In this document: positions 1 to 9,104 of the stretch, in pieces
Layout of the letters: each line of letters opens with the position of its first letter
Numbering within the stretch: the stretch's first letter is position 1
Assembly: GCA_002426795.1 (NCBI GenBank)
Contig: DINQ01000008.1
Coordinates: 372,001-436,000 of the forward strand
Direction of reading: 5' to 3'
Source: Bacteroidales bacterium UBA5536
Lineage (GTDB): Bacteria; Bacteroidota; Bacteroidia; Bacteroidales; F082
DNA: 64,000 nucleotides
Notes under the pieces: generated by a model
What the model was told of the DNA's origin: nothing
What the model saw: only the letters and a program-made list of their open reading frames with translations
Databases searched by the model: none
Made by a program: the position numbers and the translations under genes

Positions 1-1111
1 TTATCGCTTGCTGCAAAAAGCAGATCGTATTCATCTCTACTTTAACGACATTCCTGGGGAAATGGGTGGTGGTGAACCAAGTCAATTTGTTTTGCAGCTA
101 TTGCACGAACTTCAACAGGTTAACCCAAAAATCACCATTACGAATAGCAGTTTTCAGCTACCCTTACCTATCAAAAAAACTTCGGATCAGATCAGCATAG
201 AAAAAACAGCAGATGTGTTGCAAAACATACGTACAAAGCTCGAAAATGGCCTCTCACCCACAGCCCTGATAACATACATTGGATGCCCGCTAAAATTCTA
301 CTTTCAGCATGTGCTTAAAATAACGGATACAACTGATGATAGGGTAGTTGCACAAAATGTACTTGGATCAGTAGTGCACCTTTGTCTCGAAAATTTATTC
401 AAACCATTTGAAGGCAAGCAAATATCTGCAAAAGCAATTGCTGAGATGCGCCCTCATGTTGAAAAAGAAATTGAAACGGCATTTCGAACCGTTTTTGAAA
501 AAGGAATCCCTGCTTTTGGCCGAAATGTACTTGTCAAAGAAGTTGCGATTCAAATGGTAAATAGTTTTCTATTGGCCGACGAACAGAGGATAAAATCGTT
601 AAATGACATATATATCATTGGTCTTGAGAAAAAAATTGAAAGCAAATTCAATATTAATGGAAATTCACTCAAACTGAAAGGCTTTGTCGACCGTATCGAA
701 AGCAGTTCGAATTCGGCAACAATTATCGATTACAAAACTGGTAAAGTGCTGCCGAAAGACCTTCAGTTGAAAGAATGGGAAAAATTAAGAGATTACAAAT
801 CAGCCAAAATAATACAGCTGCTTTTTTACAGATATCTTGTCAGTAAAAGTGACTCTACCCTAAATGGTTTTTCTCCGGACACTGCCATCTTTAGCCTGCG
901 AAGTCCGTCACAAGGACTTTTGCATCCTTCATATCCCACTGATGATCAGAACGAAATTAATGAACAAACAAGCATTTTGCTCAAGGATATCATCAGCGAA
1001 ATGTTTGATCCCGAAATCCCGATTAATCAAACCACTGAGACAGATATTTGCAGTTATTGCGAATTTGCAACGATTTGTAACCGGTATCCCACAAATAATT
1101 ATTCCAATTAA
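1..1111 (+). CDS. AddB-like PD-(D/E)XK nuclease, C-terminal part (5' truncated by window edge)
   Basis: The reading frame is open to the left edge, so the true start lies outside the window and only about the last 370 residues are visible. This part is a RecB-family (PDDEXK_1) nuclease domain. Counting from the TTG at position 8, a histidine (H124, in GSVVHLCLE), D228 (GFVDRIE) and D241/K243 (IIDYKTGK) form the nuclease site. One cysteine before the domain (C93, IGCPLKFYF) and three after it (C348, C351, C357, in CSYCEFATIC) match the 4Fe-4S staple known from AddB. By family knowledge, AddB works with the AddA helicase-nuclease in double-strand-break end processing. An AddA-like gene lies at 58246-61404 on the other strand. 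Family assignment is firm. Calling it AddB rather than another RecB-like exonuclease rests on the iron-sulfur cysteines and is likely but not proven. Confidence 0.8.
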   Translation, partial: YRLLQKADRIHLYFNDIPGEMGGGEPSQFVLQLLHELQQVNPKITITNSSFQLPLPIKKTSDQISIEKTADVLQNIRTKLENGLSPTALITYIGCPLKFYFQHVLKITDTTDDRVVAQNVLGSVVHLCLENLFKPFEGKQISAKAIAEMRPHVEKEIETAFRTVFEKGIPAFGRNVLVKEVAIQMVNSFLLADEQRIKSLNDIYIIGLEKKIESKFNINGNSLKLKGFVDRIESSSNSATIIDYKTGKVLPKDLQLKEWEKLRDYKSAKIIQLLFYRYLVSKSDSTLNGFSPDTAIFSLRSPSQGLLHPSYPTDDQNEINEQTSILLKDIISEMFDPEIPINQTTETDICSYCEFATICNRYPTNNYSN

Positions 1112-1116
1112 TTACA

Positions 1117-1148
1117 TTTGGTAGCACAATGTTTATTGACTAAATTTG
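1117..1148 (+). promoter_or_regulatory. Bacteroidetes-type promoter for the hybrid kinase operon
   Basis: TTTG at 1117-1120 and TAAATTTG at 1141-1148, 20 bases apart, match the Bacteroidetes housekeeping consensus (-33 TTTG, -7 TAnnTTTG). Transcription would start near 1154, about 40 bases before the ATG at 1192. Confidence 0.55.
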
Positions 1149-1191
1149 TAGCAGGATAACCAACAGCTCCCACATCAAAAAAAACGCTTGT

Positions 1192-3213
1192 ATGAAAGAA
1201 GAGACTAAATTCAATGTGCTTATCGTAGACGACAGGCCAGAAAACTTGTTAACCCTGGAAGGGATTCTCGAAAGCGATGATTTAAATATCCTTAAAGCCT
1301 ATTCTGGTAACGAAGCACTGGGTATTATGCTCGAAGAGAACATATCACTGGTATTGATGGATGTTCAAATGCCGGGTATGGATGGGTTTGAAGTTGCTGA
1401 AATTATGCGTAGCAGTGAGCGCACAAAATTTATTCCTATCATTTTTATAACTGCCATCAGCAAACAGCGGCAGCACATTTTTAAAGGCTACGAATCAGGA
1501 GCTGTAGATTACCTTTATAAACCGCTCGACCTCGAAATACTACAGAGTAAGATCAAAGCGTTCATCGAGTTTTTTCAGCACAAAAACGCATTGGAAGAAA
1601 CCACCCGTAAGCTTGAAAAGACTATCTCCGAACTCAATGACGCTAAGCAGGTTGCTGAAGAAGCAACTTCGGCCAAAAGCACTTTTCTGGCCACAATGAG
1701 TCACGAAATCAGAACACCACTCAATGGCATTATCGGTATGGCTGAGCTGGGTCTTATGGACGAAGAAATCAGCACCATACAGCGCGAACGATTGATGGAT
1801 ATCAAAAACTCTGGCGAGTCGCTACTCGAAATCATCAACGAAATCTTGGATATTTCTAAAATTGAGGCTGACAAGCTTGAGCTGGAAGAAATAGAATTTA
1901 GCATCCGTGAAGTAGTTGAGAAAATTGTCAACCTCCTTTCTGTGAAAATATTTCAGGAAAAACTTGAGTTCGTTTGCGAGATTGACCCCAATCTACCCGA
2001 CATTCTAATCGGTGATCCATTAAGAATCAGACAAATTCTGATTAATTTACTGAGTAACGCTATTAAATTCACCGAAGAAGGGACGATTACCGTAAATATC
2101 AAGATGATTGATCATATTGAGGAACAAGTAAGTGTTGAATTCTCAGTTGAAGACACAGGAATAGGCATTCCAAAAGACAAGATCAACAGACTGTTCCAAT
2201 CCTATTCACAGGTGGAAGCCTCTACTACACGCACACATGGCGGAACCGGACTGGGTTTGAATATTTCACAGCGACTGGTCAACCTTATGGGTGGACAAAT
2301 AAAAGTAGAAAGCGAGTTCAACAAAGGCAGCAGATTCTTTTTTAAACTAAACATGATCACGGGAGTTCAATTAGAAAATCCATGGGAAATAGAGCTTTCC
2401 AAGCCCAACGATCAATATAAAGTGATGATAATTGACGATCATGAAAAATCGGCCAGAGAAATCACACGTCTGCTCGAAATTTGGGGTATCAATCACACTT
2501 ATGTGCCAGAGTGCCATAACTGTTTCGAACTCCTTAAAAGCAACCATTACGACCTGATCCTCATTGATTACTTCCTTAAATCGATGAATGGCGTCGAAGT
2601 AGCTGAGAAAATCAAAGAAATGCTCGGAAACAAAAATCTCCCCAGATTTATTCTTTTGTCACCATCCAAAGGAAGCATTGAAATCTTGAAAATAAAAAAA
2701 GCACAGAAGTACGAATTTATGACAAAACCAGTCCTACAAAACGACCTGAAACACCTGCTCATCAGTTTGTTTGGTTCGACTGTTCAAAAAAAGGAAGAAG
2801 AAGAAAAAGAACTGGTTGAAAAACGAAACGAAAATCAGACACTGAATTTGCTTGTTGCAGAAGACCAGATTATTAACCGCAAAATTGTTATGCAGTTGCT
2901 CGAAAAGAAAGGATGGCAGGTTCATGCTGTTGAAAATGGCAAGCTTGCATATGAAGCTGCAATAAAAACTCGTTACGACTTGATTTTAATGGACGTACAG
3001 ATGCCTGAAATGGATGGTTTTGACGCAACAAAAAACATTAGAACTTTCGAATCTGACAAGGATTATCACACGCCAATTGTCGCCATGACAGCACATGCCA
3101 TGAAAGGAGACCGCGAAAAATGTCTGGCAGCAGGAATGGACTATTATATTACAAAGCCTGTTAATCCAAACGAATTGTACGAAACCGTCGAAAAATTCGC
3201 GCAAGTTCCTTAG
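1192..3213 (+). CDS. Hybrid histidine kinase, REC-HisKA-HATPase-REC-REC
   Basis: This is a cytoplasmic two-component sensor of 673 residues with no membrane segment. In order it has a receiver domain (1-125, phospho-acceptor D57 in LMDVQMPG), a coiled linker (about 126-160), HisKA with the phosphorylated H171 (MSHEIRTPLNG), HATPase_c (about 275-390, N box NLLSNAIKF, G1 DTGIGIP, G2 GGTGLGLN), a second receiver (about 410-530, D459) and a third (about 555-670, D601, K in ITKPV). An N-terminal receiver means it probably takes phosphate or a binding signal from another kinase rather than sensing a ligand itself. It begins an operon-like run with the transmembrane hybrid kinase, CheR and CheB; gaps are 29, 42 and 0 bases. 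The second receiver is the most diverged. Its input is unknown. Confidence 0.9.
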   Translation: MKEETKFNVLIVDDRPENLLTLEGILESDDLNILKAYSGNEALGIMLEENISLVLMDVQMPGMDGFEVAEIMRSSERTKFIPIIFITAISKQRQHIFKGYESGAVDYLYKPLDLEILQSKIKAFIEFFQHKNALEETTRKLEKTISELNDAKQVAEEATSAKSTFLATMSHEIRTPLNGIIGMAELGLMDEEISTIQRERLMDIKNSGESLLEIINEILDISKIEADKLELEEIEFSIREVVEKIVNLLSVKIFQEKLEFVCEIDPNLPDILIGDPLRIRQILINLLSNAIKFTEEGTITVNIKMIDHIEEQVSVEFSVEDTGIGIPKDKINRLFQSYSQVEASTTRTHGGTGLGLNISQRLVNLMGGQIKVESEFNKGSRFFFKLNMITGVQLENPWEIELSKPNDQYKVMIIDDHEKSAREITRLLEIWGINHTYVPECHNCFELLKSNHYDLILIDYFLKSMNGVEVAEKIKEMLGNKNLPRFILLSPSKGSIEILKIKKAQKYEFMTKPVLQNDLKHLLISLFGSTVQKKEEEEKELVEKRNENQTLNLLVAEDQIINRKIVMQLLEKKGWQVHAVENGKLAYEAAIKTRYDLILMDVQMPEMDGFDATKNIRTFESDKDYHTPIVAMTAHAMKGDREKCLAAGMDYYITKPVNPNELYETVEKFAQVP

Positions 3214-3242
3214 GCTCTGCTCATTTCATTTATCAATCAACT

Positions 3243-6200
3243 ATGGAAAACCTCGATTACAACACTGCCACGACCTGGGAAAAAATCAAGCACTCTCTTA
3301 AGTCGTGGCGCTATATCGGTGTAGGAAAATCATTACTGATCTGGTTTTTGATGATCTCCATTGTGCCACTTGCATCCATCAGCTTCATCAACTTTTTGAA
3401 CGCGTACCATGGTCTTACAATCGTTGCCGAAAAATCACTCAACACCACCTCGCAACTTCGCGTCGAGTATATCTATACTTTTTTCAAGGAAATAACTGAT
3501 TTTCTTGACTTTAACAGCAGACAAAAATCTGATGTAGAATTTATCAAAGACCTCGATGCAGCATGGGAAAAAAGCAGGCTACCCTATGATGAGTTCATGA
3601 AAACGAATGAATGGAATGAAATAACTGCTGAACATCAGGACGAATTTAAAGACCTTGCGCGGAAAAACGGCTATTACGATGTTTATTACCTTGATTCTGA
3701 AGGAAATATACTATTCAGCCTGAGACAAGAAAAAGACATTGGAACAAGCCTATTTACTGGACCTTACAAACTTTCTAGATTTGCCAGGGCTACCCGCCTG
3801 GCCATTGAAACAAAAAAAACACAATTTTCTGACCTGGAATTTTACGAACCCTCCTTTAATATTCTTTCGGGACATTTTGTTCAGCCCGTATTTGACGAAA
3901 ACAATCAACTGGCAGGCCTAATTGCTTTACAGATTACCATGGACCGCATCAACCAAATTATGCTACAGGATGCCGGATATGGCGAAACAGGACAGGCATA
4001 TATAGTTGGTCGTGATCAGTTGTTGCGATCGGCCATGCGTTTTGGAACTGAAGAGGATATTTTAAGAAAGAAAATTGATAATCAAAAAATTACAGACTGG
4101 CTATTCTTTTTGCAACACCAAAATAACCCACAGATTCTGCGTTCAAAAGAGCTGGACGAAGAAAAGGTTTCGACCTACGATGCCGACGAGAGTGGCAAAT
4201 ACGTGCTGGGCATCTACAGAAATCTTGATTACCTTAATTCGTTGGGTGTGCATTGGGTTCTGATTGAAGAGATAGAGCACAGCGAAGCATTCGCTTACGC
4301 ACGGAAATTATCCGACATCGTTAAGCTATCATTCATCATCACCATCATTTTGGTGTTTTTTACTTCAATTTTGGTCACACGTTGGTTTGTAAATCCGATC
4401 AAGCAGCTTTCGTCCTGGGCCAAGCTTGTTGCCGTAGGCCATCTTGACAATAAACATATCAAAGCACCGAACAACGAAATTGGTGAGATGGTCGATACTT
4501 TCAACCGGCTTGTGAATGGCTTGCAATCCTATGCCAATGTTGCAAAACTGATGGCAAAAGGTGATTACACCGAAAAAGCGGAAGTGCGCAGCGAGAATGA
4601 TGTACTTGGCAAATCGATGAACCAAATGGTCGAAAGTTTCCGACAGGTAGTTGAACAGGCCAACCGCATCGCCAAAGGAGATTACAGCGTAACTGTTGTG
4701 CCACGCAGCGACAAGGACACCCTCAATGTCGCACTGTTCGAAATGACCAAGACACTTGAAGCCAATGCCATCAGGAATAAGAACCAAAATTGGCTCAAGT
4801 CAGGAATTAACGAACTTGATGCTGGTCTGAGCGGACAATCTAACACAGAGGCTTTGTCAAAATCGATCATTTCTTTTACAAGCCGATATCTGGAGGCACA
4901 GATTGGTCTTATTTACATCTATGAGGATCAAAACGAAACACTCAAGTTAAAGGCTACCTATGGAGCTGATATTGAAAACAAAAAGCTCATCAAAGAAGTT
5001 AAACCGGGCATAGGAATGATTGGTCAGGTGGCAAACGACAAAAAGACCATCATTATCTCGCACAATGCCGACCATCAACCAATGATTCAACTGGGCGAAG
5101 CTACTTTACAACCCCGACAGCATTTGCTTGTGCCACTTGTACACGAAGGAAAGTTGTTTGGTGTGATTGAATACGCTTCTATCAATGCTTTCGATGAAGT
5201 GAAACTCACCTTTGTTGAACTTTCCGCCATCAATATTGCGATCGCTATTAAAACGGTCCTTGCCTCTGAAAAAGTTAGACTCTTACTTGCCCAAACGCAG
5301 GAACAAGCGAATGAACTGGCTGTTCAACAAGAAGAATTGAGGCAGGCAAACGAAGAGCTTCAGGAACAAACCAGCGCCTTAAAAGTTTCGGAAGAGAATC
5401 TGCAAGCCCAACAAGAAGAGCTCAAAGTTACCAATGAAGAGCTTGAAGAAAGAACAAAGGCACTTGAAATTCAACGTGATGCCATCAAAGAGAAAAATAG
5501 TGAACTGGAACAGGCCCGCAAGGAAATTGAGCAAAAAGCCAAAGACCTTGAACTTGCTTCCCGTTACAAGTCAGAATTTCTGGCAAATATGTCGCACGAG
5601 CTGCGCACTCCACTAAACAGTATTTTAGTGTTGTCACAGCTTTTAAATGAAAACCGCAAGAAGCACCTCGACGAAAAGGAACAGGAATACGCAAAAACCA
5701 TCAATTCATCCGGAAGCGACTTACTCGAGCTGATCAATGAAATACTTGACCTGAGCAAAGTTGAATCAGGCAAAATTGACTTATATATCGAAAATCTTTA
5801 TTTCGATGACCTGACCAATTTCATCCAAAAAAGTTTTGGCCCTGTCGCTGATAAAAAAGGACTTGAATTGTTTGTCAATATTGCAAATAACCTACCTGAG
5901 TTTATCAGAACGGACGTACAACGTTTGTATCAGGTGATCAAAAATCTTTACTCAAACGCCATCAAGTTTACGCACGAAGGCAGTATTACTTTGAATGTGT
6001 ATCGGCCTGACGACAGCATCATGCTGCATCACAAGCACTTGTCACCTGAGAAAACCGTTGCCTTTGCCGTTCATGATACCGGGATCGGCATCCCGCAAGA
6101 CAAACTCGATCTGATTTTCGAAGCATTTAAACAAGCTGACGGCACCACCAGCAGAAAGTATGGCGGAACCGGACTTGGCCTAAGTATTTCGAAAGGTTTT

Positions 6201-7652
6201 ACAGAGTTGCTTGGAGGCGAAATACAGGTTGAAAGTGTTGAAGGAGAAGGCACTACGTTCACACTATTTATGCCTGAGAACTATACCGAGCCCATCAATA
6301 AAGATGAAGTCCAGAGCAAGGTAGAGTTGCTTGAAAAAGGAAATCCAACTCCTGAAAAAAATTCAGAGGAGGAAGATTCTGATCAGGTTAAAGACGCTAA
6401 AGCTGGCACTAAAAAGTTGAAAAAAGAACAAGTCGTTGTTGAAGAAGCGAATGACGACAGAAATGCCATTCTGGAAGGCGATCTAACTCTGTTAGTTATA
6501 GACGACGACAAGACCTTTACGAAAATCCTTTACGATTTGGCTCATGAACATCGCTTTAAGTGCATCATTGCCTATGATGGAGAATCGGGTTTGCACTATG
6601 CTGATTACTATCTGCCTAACGCAATTATTCTGGATATTGGATTGCCCGGAATTGATGGTTATGAGGTGATGGCAAGACTAAAAAGAAACAAGCGCACACG
6701 ACACATTCCAGTGCATTACATTTCTGCTGCCGACAAAACTATCGACTCGCTAAAACAGGGGGCCATCGGATATCTCAGCAAACCAGTCAGCAAAGATAGT
6801 TTAGAAGCTGTTTTCAATAAAATTGAAGCCATTGTCTCCAACCCTTTGAAAAAACTCCTCATTGTCGAGGATGAAGAGAGTATGCGACTTTCGATTTCAA
6901 ACCTCATGAGTGGCGAAAACATCAGAATTGACGCAGTTAGTTCGGGTGAAGAAGCCATTGAAAAATTGGATGTTGAAACTTACGATTGCATGATTCTGGA
7001 TTTAGGCCTAAAAAAAATGACAGGTTTTGAGCTGCTCGAGAGGATCAAGAAAAACGACAAGCTCAACACGCTCCCAATTGTTGTTTACACCGCACGCGAG
7101 CTCACCAAAGAGGAAGATTTGAAGCTACAGGTTTATGCCAACAGTATTATCCTGAAAGGTGCCAGATCATTTGAACGTTTGCTATCTGAAACTACACTTT
7201 TCCTACATCAGGTTGAATCGGAACTATCAGAAAAAAAGCAGGATATGTTACGAAAAATCCATAACCGAGAGGATGTCCTTAATGGAAAAACTGTCTTGAT
7301 TGTCGACGATGATATGCGCAATGTTTTTGCCTTGACAAGTGTTTTGGAAGGTTACGACATCAAAGTGATTTTTGCAAAAAATGGCAAAGAAGGTATCGAG
7401 AAGTTGGACGCCAATCCTCAGGTGAATTTGGTTTTAATGGATATCATGATGCCTGAAATGGATGGTTACGAGGCAATGCGTATCATTAGAAATAATGCCA
7501 AATACAAACAATTACCGATCATTGCCCTCACTGCTAAAGCCATGAAAGACGACCGTGAAAAATGTTTGGCAGCTGGTGCAAACGAGTACTTGTCAAAGCC
7601 TGTAGACACAGCCAAACTTGTTTCATTGCTCAGAGTCTGGCTTTACAGATAG
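3243..7652 (+). CDS. Transmembrane hybrid histidine kinase, dCache-HAMPx3-GAF-HisKA-HATPase-RECx3
   Basis: A 1469-residue membrane sensor kinase. A membrane segment at about 29-50 and another at about 360-381 enclose a periplasmic region of some 310 residues that looks like a dCache ligand-binding domain. Three HAMP-like units follow (about 381-433, 434-480 and 481-525; the last two share the pattern AKGDY followed by an acidic stretch), then GAF (about 540-685), a long Q/E-rich coiled coil (about 690-775), HisKA with H785 (MSHELRTPLNS), HATPase_c (about 885-1010, DTGIGIP, GGTGLGLS), an acidic linker, and three receivers with acceptors D1131, D1253 and D1400. The poly-HAMP arrangement is typical of chemoreceptor-like signal relays. 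The adjacent CheR and CheB suggest that the coiled coil or another partner could be methylated; that is inference. The ligand is not deducible. Confidence 0.9.
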   Translation: MENLDYNTATTWEKIKHSLKSWRYIGVGKSLLIWFLMISIVPLASISFINFLNAYHGLTIVAEKSLNTTSQLRVEYIYTFFKEITDFLDFNSRQKSDVEFIKDLDAAWEKSRLPYDEFMKTNEWNEITAEHQDEFKDLARKNGYYDVYYLDSEGNILFSLRQEKDIGTSLFTGPYKLSRFARATRLAIETKKTQFSDLEFYEPSFNILSGHFVQPVFDENNQLAGLIALQITMDRINQIMLQDAGYGETGQAYIVGRDQLLRSAMRFGTEEDILRKKIDNQKITDWLFFLQHQNNPQILRSKELDEEKVSTYDADESGKYVLGIYRNLDYLNSLGVHWVLIEEIEHSEAFAYARKLSDIVKLSFIITIILVFFTSILVTRWFVNPIKQLSSWAKLVAVGHLDNKHIKAPNNEIGEMVDTFNRLVNGLQSYANVAKLMAKGDYTEKAEVRSENDVLGKSMNQMVESFRQVVEQANRIAKGDYSVTVVPRSDKDTLNVALFEMTKTLEANAIRNKNQNWLKSGINELDAGLSGQSNTEALSKSIISFTSRYLEAQIGLIYIYEDQNETLKLKATYGADIENKKLIKEVKPGIGMIGQVANDKKTIIISHNADHQPMIQLGEATLQPRQHLLVPLVHEGKLFGVIEYASINAFDEVKLTFVELSAINIAIAIKTVLASEKVRLLLAQTQEQANELAVQQEELRQANEELQEQTSALKVSEENLQAQQEELKVTNEELEERTKALEIQRDAIKEKNSELEQARKEIEQKAKDLELASRYKSEFLANMSHELRTPLNSILVLSQLLNENRKKHLDEKEQEYAKTINSSGSDLLELINEILDLSKVESGKIDLYIENLYFDDLTNFIQKSFGPVADKKGLELFVNIANNLPEFIRTDVQRLYQVIKNLYSNAIKFTHEGSITLNVYRPDDSIMLHHKHLSPEKTVAFAVHDTGIGIPQDKLDLIFEAFKQADGTTSRKYGGTGLGLSISKGFTELLGGEIQVESVEGEGTTFTLFMPENYTEPINKDEVQSKVELLEKGNPTPEKNSEEEDSDQVKDAKAGTKKLKKEQVVVEEANDDRNAILEGDLTLLVIDDDKTFTKILYDLAHEHRFKCIIAYDGESGLHYADYYLPNAIILDIGLPGIDGYEVMARLKRNKRTRHIPVHYISAADKTIDSLKQGAIGYLSKPVSKDSLEAVFNKIEAIVSNPLKKLLIVEDEESMRLSISNLMSGENIRIDAVSSGEEAIEKLDVETYDCMILDLGLKKMTGFELLERIKKNDKLNTLPIVVYTARELTKEEDLKLQVYANSIILKGARSFERLLSETTLFLHQVESELSEKKQDMLRKIHNREDVLNGKTVLIVDDDMRNVFALTSVLEGYDIKVIFAKNGKEGIEKLDANPQVNLVLMDIMMPEMDGYEAMRIIRNNAKYKQLPIIALTAKAMKDDREKCLAAGANEYLSKPVDTAKLVSLLRVWLYR

Positions 7653-7694
7653 TGCATTTAGCCTTGTTTAACATAAAACCCAACAAAACCTTCT

Positions 7695-8534
7695 ATGGTA
7701 AAAGAATTCAATAGCGACCGCACAGAAGATATCGAAATTGAACTCTTGCTCGAAGGGATACTTAAGCGTTTTGGTTACGATTTCAGAGAATATAACCGGG
7801 CGCATGTTAAACGGAGGTTGCTACACAGGGTTGCAAGCCTTCATTTATCCTCCATTTCGCAGTTACAGCACAAAATTCTGCATGAAGATCTGTTCTTTCA
7901 GGTAATTCTTCAGGATTTATCAATCAATGTCACCGAAATGTTTCGTGACCCAACATTCTACAAAACGCTCCGTGCTGAAGTGATTCCAATTTTAAAAACC
8001 TACCCTTATCTTAAAATTTGGCATGCAGGCTGCTCAACTGGCGAGGAAGTTTACTCTGTTGCCATTTTACTGCTTGAAGAAGGTTTGCTGGAACGTACAC
8101 AGATTTACGCCACTGATTTCAATCCACAGGTGATTGAGGTTGCCAAGAAAGGGATCTATCCTGTTTCCAGAATTAAAGAGTACACCTATAATTATCAAGT
8201 TGCGGGCGGAAAACACTCATTTTCAAATTACTATACAGCTCGTTACGATTCAGTGATTTTTGATTCAGATTTGAAAAAAAACATCGTTTTTGCTGAACAC
8301 AATCTGGTTACTGATCATGTTTTTGCGGAAGTGAACCTGATTATCTGCCGTAATGTGCTGATCTATTTCAACAAACAGCTACAAAACCGTGTGGTTAAGC
8401 TTTTTAATGAAAGCTTGATCAAAGGCGGATACCTTGGTCTGGGCTCAAAAGAAAATCTGATGTTTACCGACGTCTTTGATGCTTTTGAAATTGTAGACTC
8501 CAAAGAAAAAATCTACCACAAAAAAGTCCAATAA
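7695..8534 (+). CDS. cheR: CheR-type protein-glutamate methyltransferase
   Basis: The 279-residue protein has the CheR layout: an N-terminal helical domain with a basic patch (AHVKRRLLHR), the conserved TEMFRDPTFY segment, and an S-adenosylmethionine-binding core with GCSTGEEVYS from about residue 112 and the late motif ICRNVLIYF. CheR enzymes methylate glutamates on chemoreceptor coiled coils, using S-adenosylmethionine. No methyl-accepting chemoreceptor, CheA or CheW gene is in the window, so the target may be the neighbouring coiled-coil kinase or a receptor elsewhere. The stop codon abuts the start of cheB (TAAATG), which points to translational coupling. Confidence 0.9.
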   Translation: MVKEFNSDRTEDIEIELLLEGILKRFGYDFREYNRAHVKRRLLHRVASLHLSSISQLQHKILHEDLFFQVILQDLSINVTEMFRDPTFYKTLRAEVIPILKTYPYLKIWHAGCSTGEEVYSVAILLLEEGLLERTQIYATDFNPQVIEVAKKGIYPVSRIKEYTYNYQVAGGKHSFSNYYTARYDSVIFDSDLKKNIVFAEHNLVTDHVFAEVNLIICRNVLIYFNKQLQNRVVKLFNESLIKGGYLGLGSKENLMFTDVFDAFEIVDSKEKIYHKKVQ

Positions 8535-9104
8535 ATGCTCTATAAAGCAGTTGTAATCGGGTCTTCTGCCGGTGGACTTCAGGCAGCCAAAACTTTATTA
8601 AAAAGCATTAAAAGTACTTTTAGCATGCCCATTATCATCGCGCAGCATATCAGCCCGCATTCAAACAACTACATGGCTCATTATCTCAATTCAATTTCAC
8701 CCCTCGAGGTGAAAGAAGCAGACGAGAAAGAATCGATCACACCCGGGCATGTTTACATTGCACCTCCCAATTTTCACCTGCTCATCGAGGAAGATTACAC
8801 GTTCAGCCTTACTGTTGATGAAAAAGTAAATTATGCACGACCATCCATTGACGTGCTCTTTGAAACGGCTGCTTACGCCTATAAAAAATCGCTCATTGCA
8901 ATCATCCTGACTGGTGCCAATAATGACGGTGCAGAAGGCATAAAAATGGTGAAGGCCAAAGGAGGGCGTACCATAGCACAAAATCCGGAAACAGCCGAAG
9001 TGCCTGTGATGCCTCAAAGCGCTATCGACACTGGTTGCGTTGATCAGGTGCTCGATTTACAAGGAATCATCAGTTTTTTGAATCAGATTGGGAGCCAGAG
9101 TTGA
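8535..9104 (+). CDS. cheB: CheB-type methylesterase, catalytic domain only
   Basis: At 189 residues this is the CheB methylesterase domain without the usual N-terminal receiver and linker (full-length CheB is about 350 residues). The catalytic triad is visible as S11 (IGSSAGG), H38 (AQHISPH) and D131 (LTGANNDGAEG). The enzyme family removes methyl groups from glutamate methyl esters, or deamidates glutamine, on chemoreceptors. Without its own receiver it cannot be switched by direct phosphorylation, so control would have to come from the hybrid kinases upstream through protein contact, or activity may be constitutive. It starts immediately after the cheR stop. Its last 35 bases overlap the 3' end of the convergent endonuclease gene. 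Confidence 0.9.
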   Translation: MLYKAVVIGSSAGGLQAAKTLLKSIKSTFSMPIIIAQHISPHSNNYMAHYLNSISPLEVKEADEKESITPGHVYIAPPNFHLLIEEDYTFSLTVDEKVNYARPSIDVLFETAAYAYKKSLIAIILTGANNDGAEGIKMVKAKGGRTIAQNPETAEVPVMPQSAIDTGCVDQVLDLQGIISFLNQIGSQS

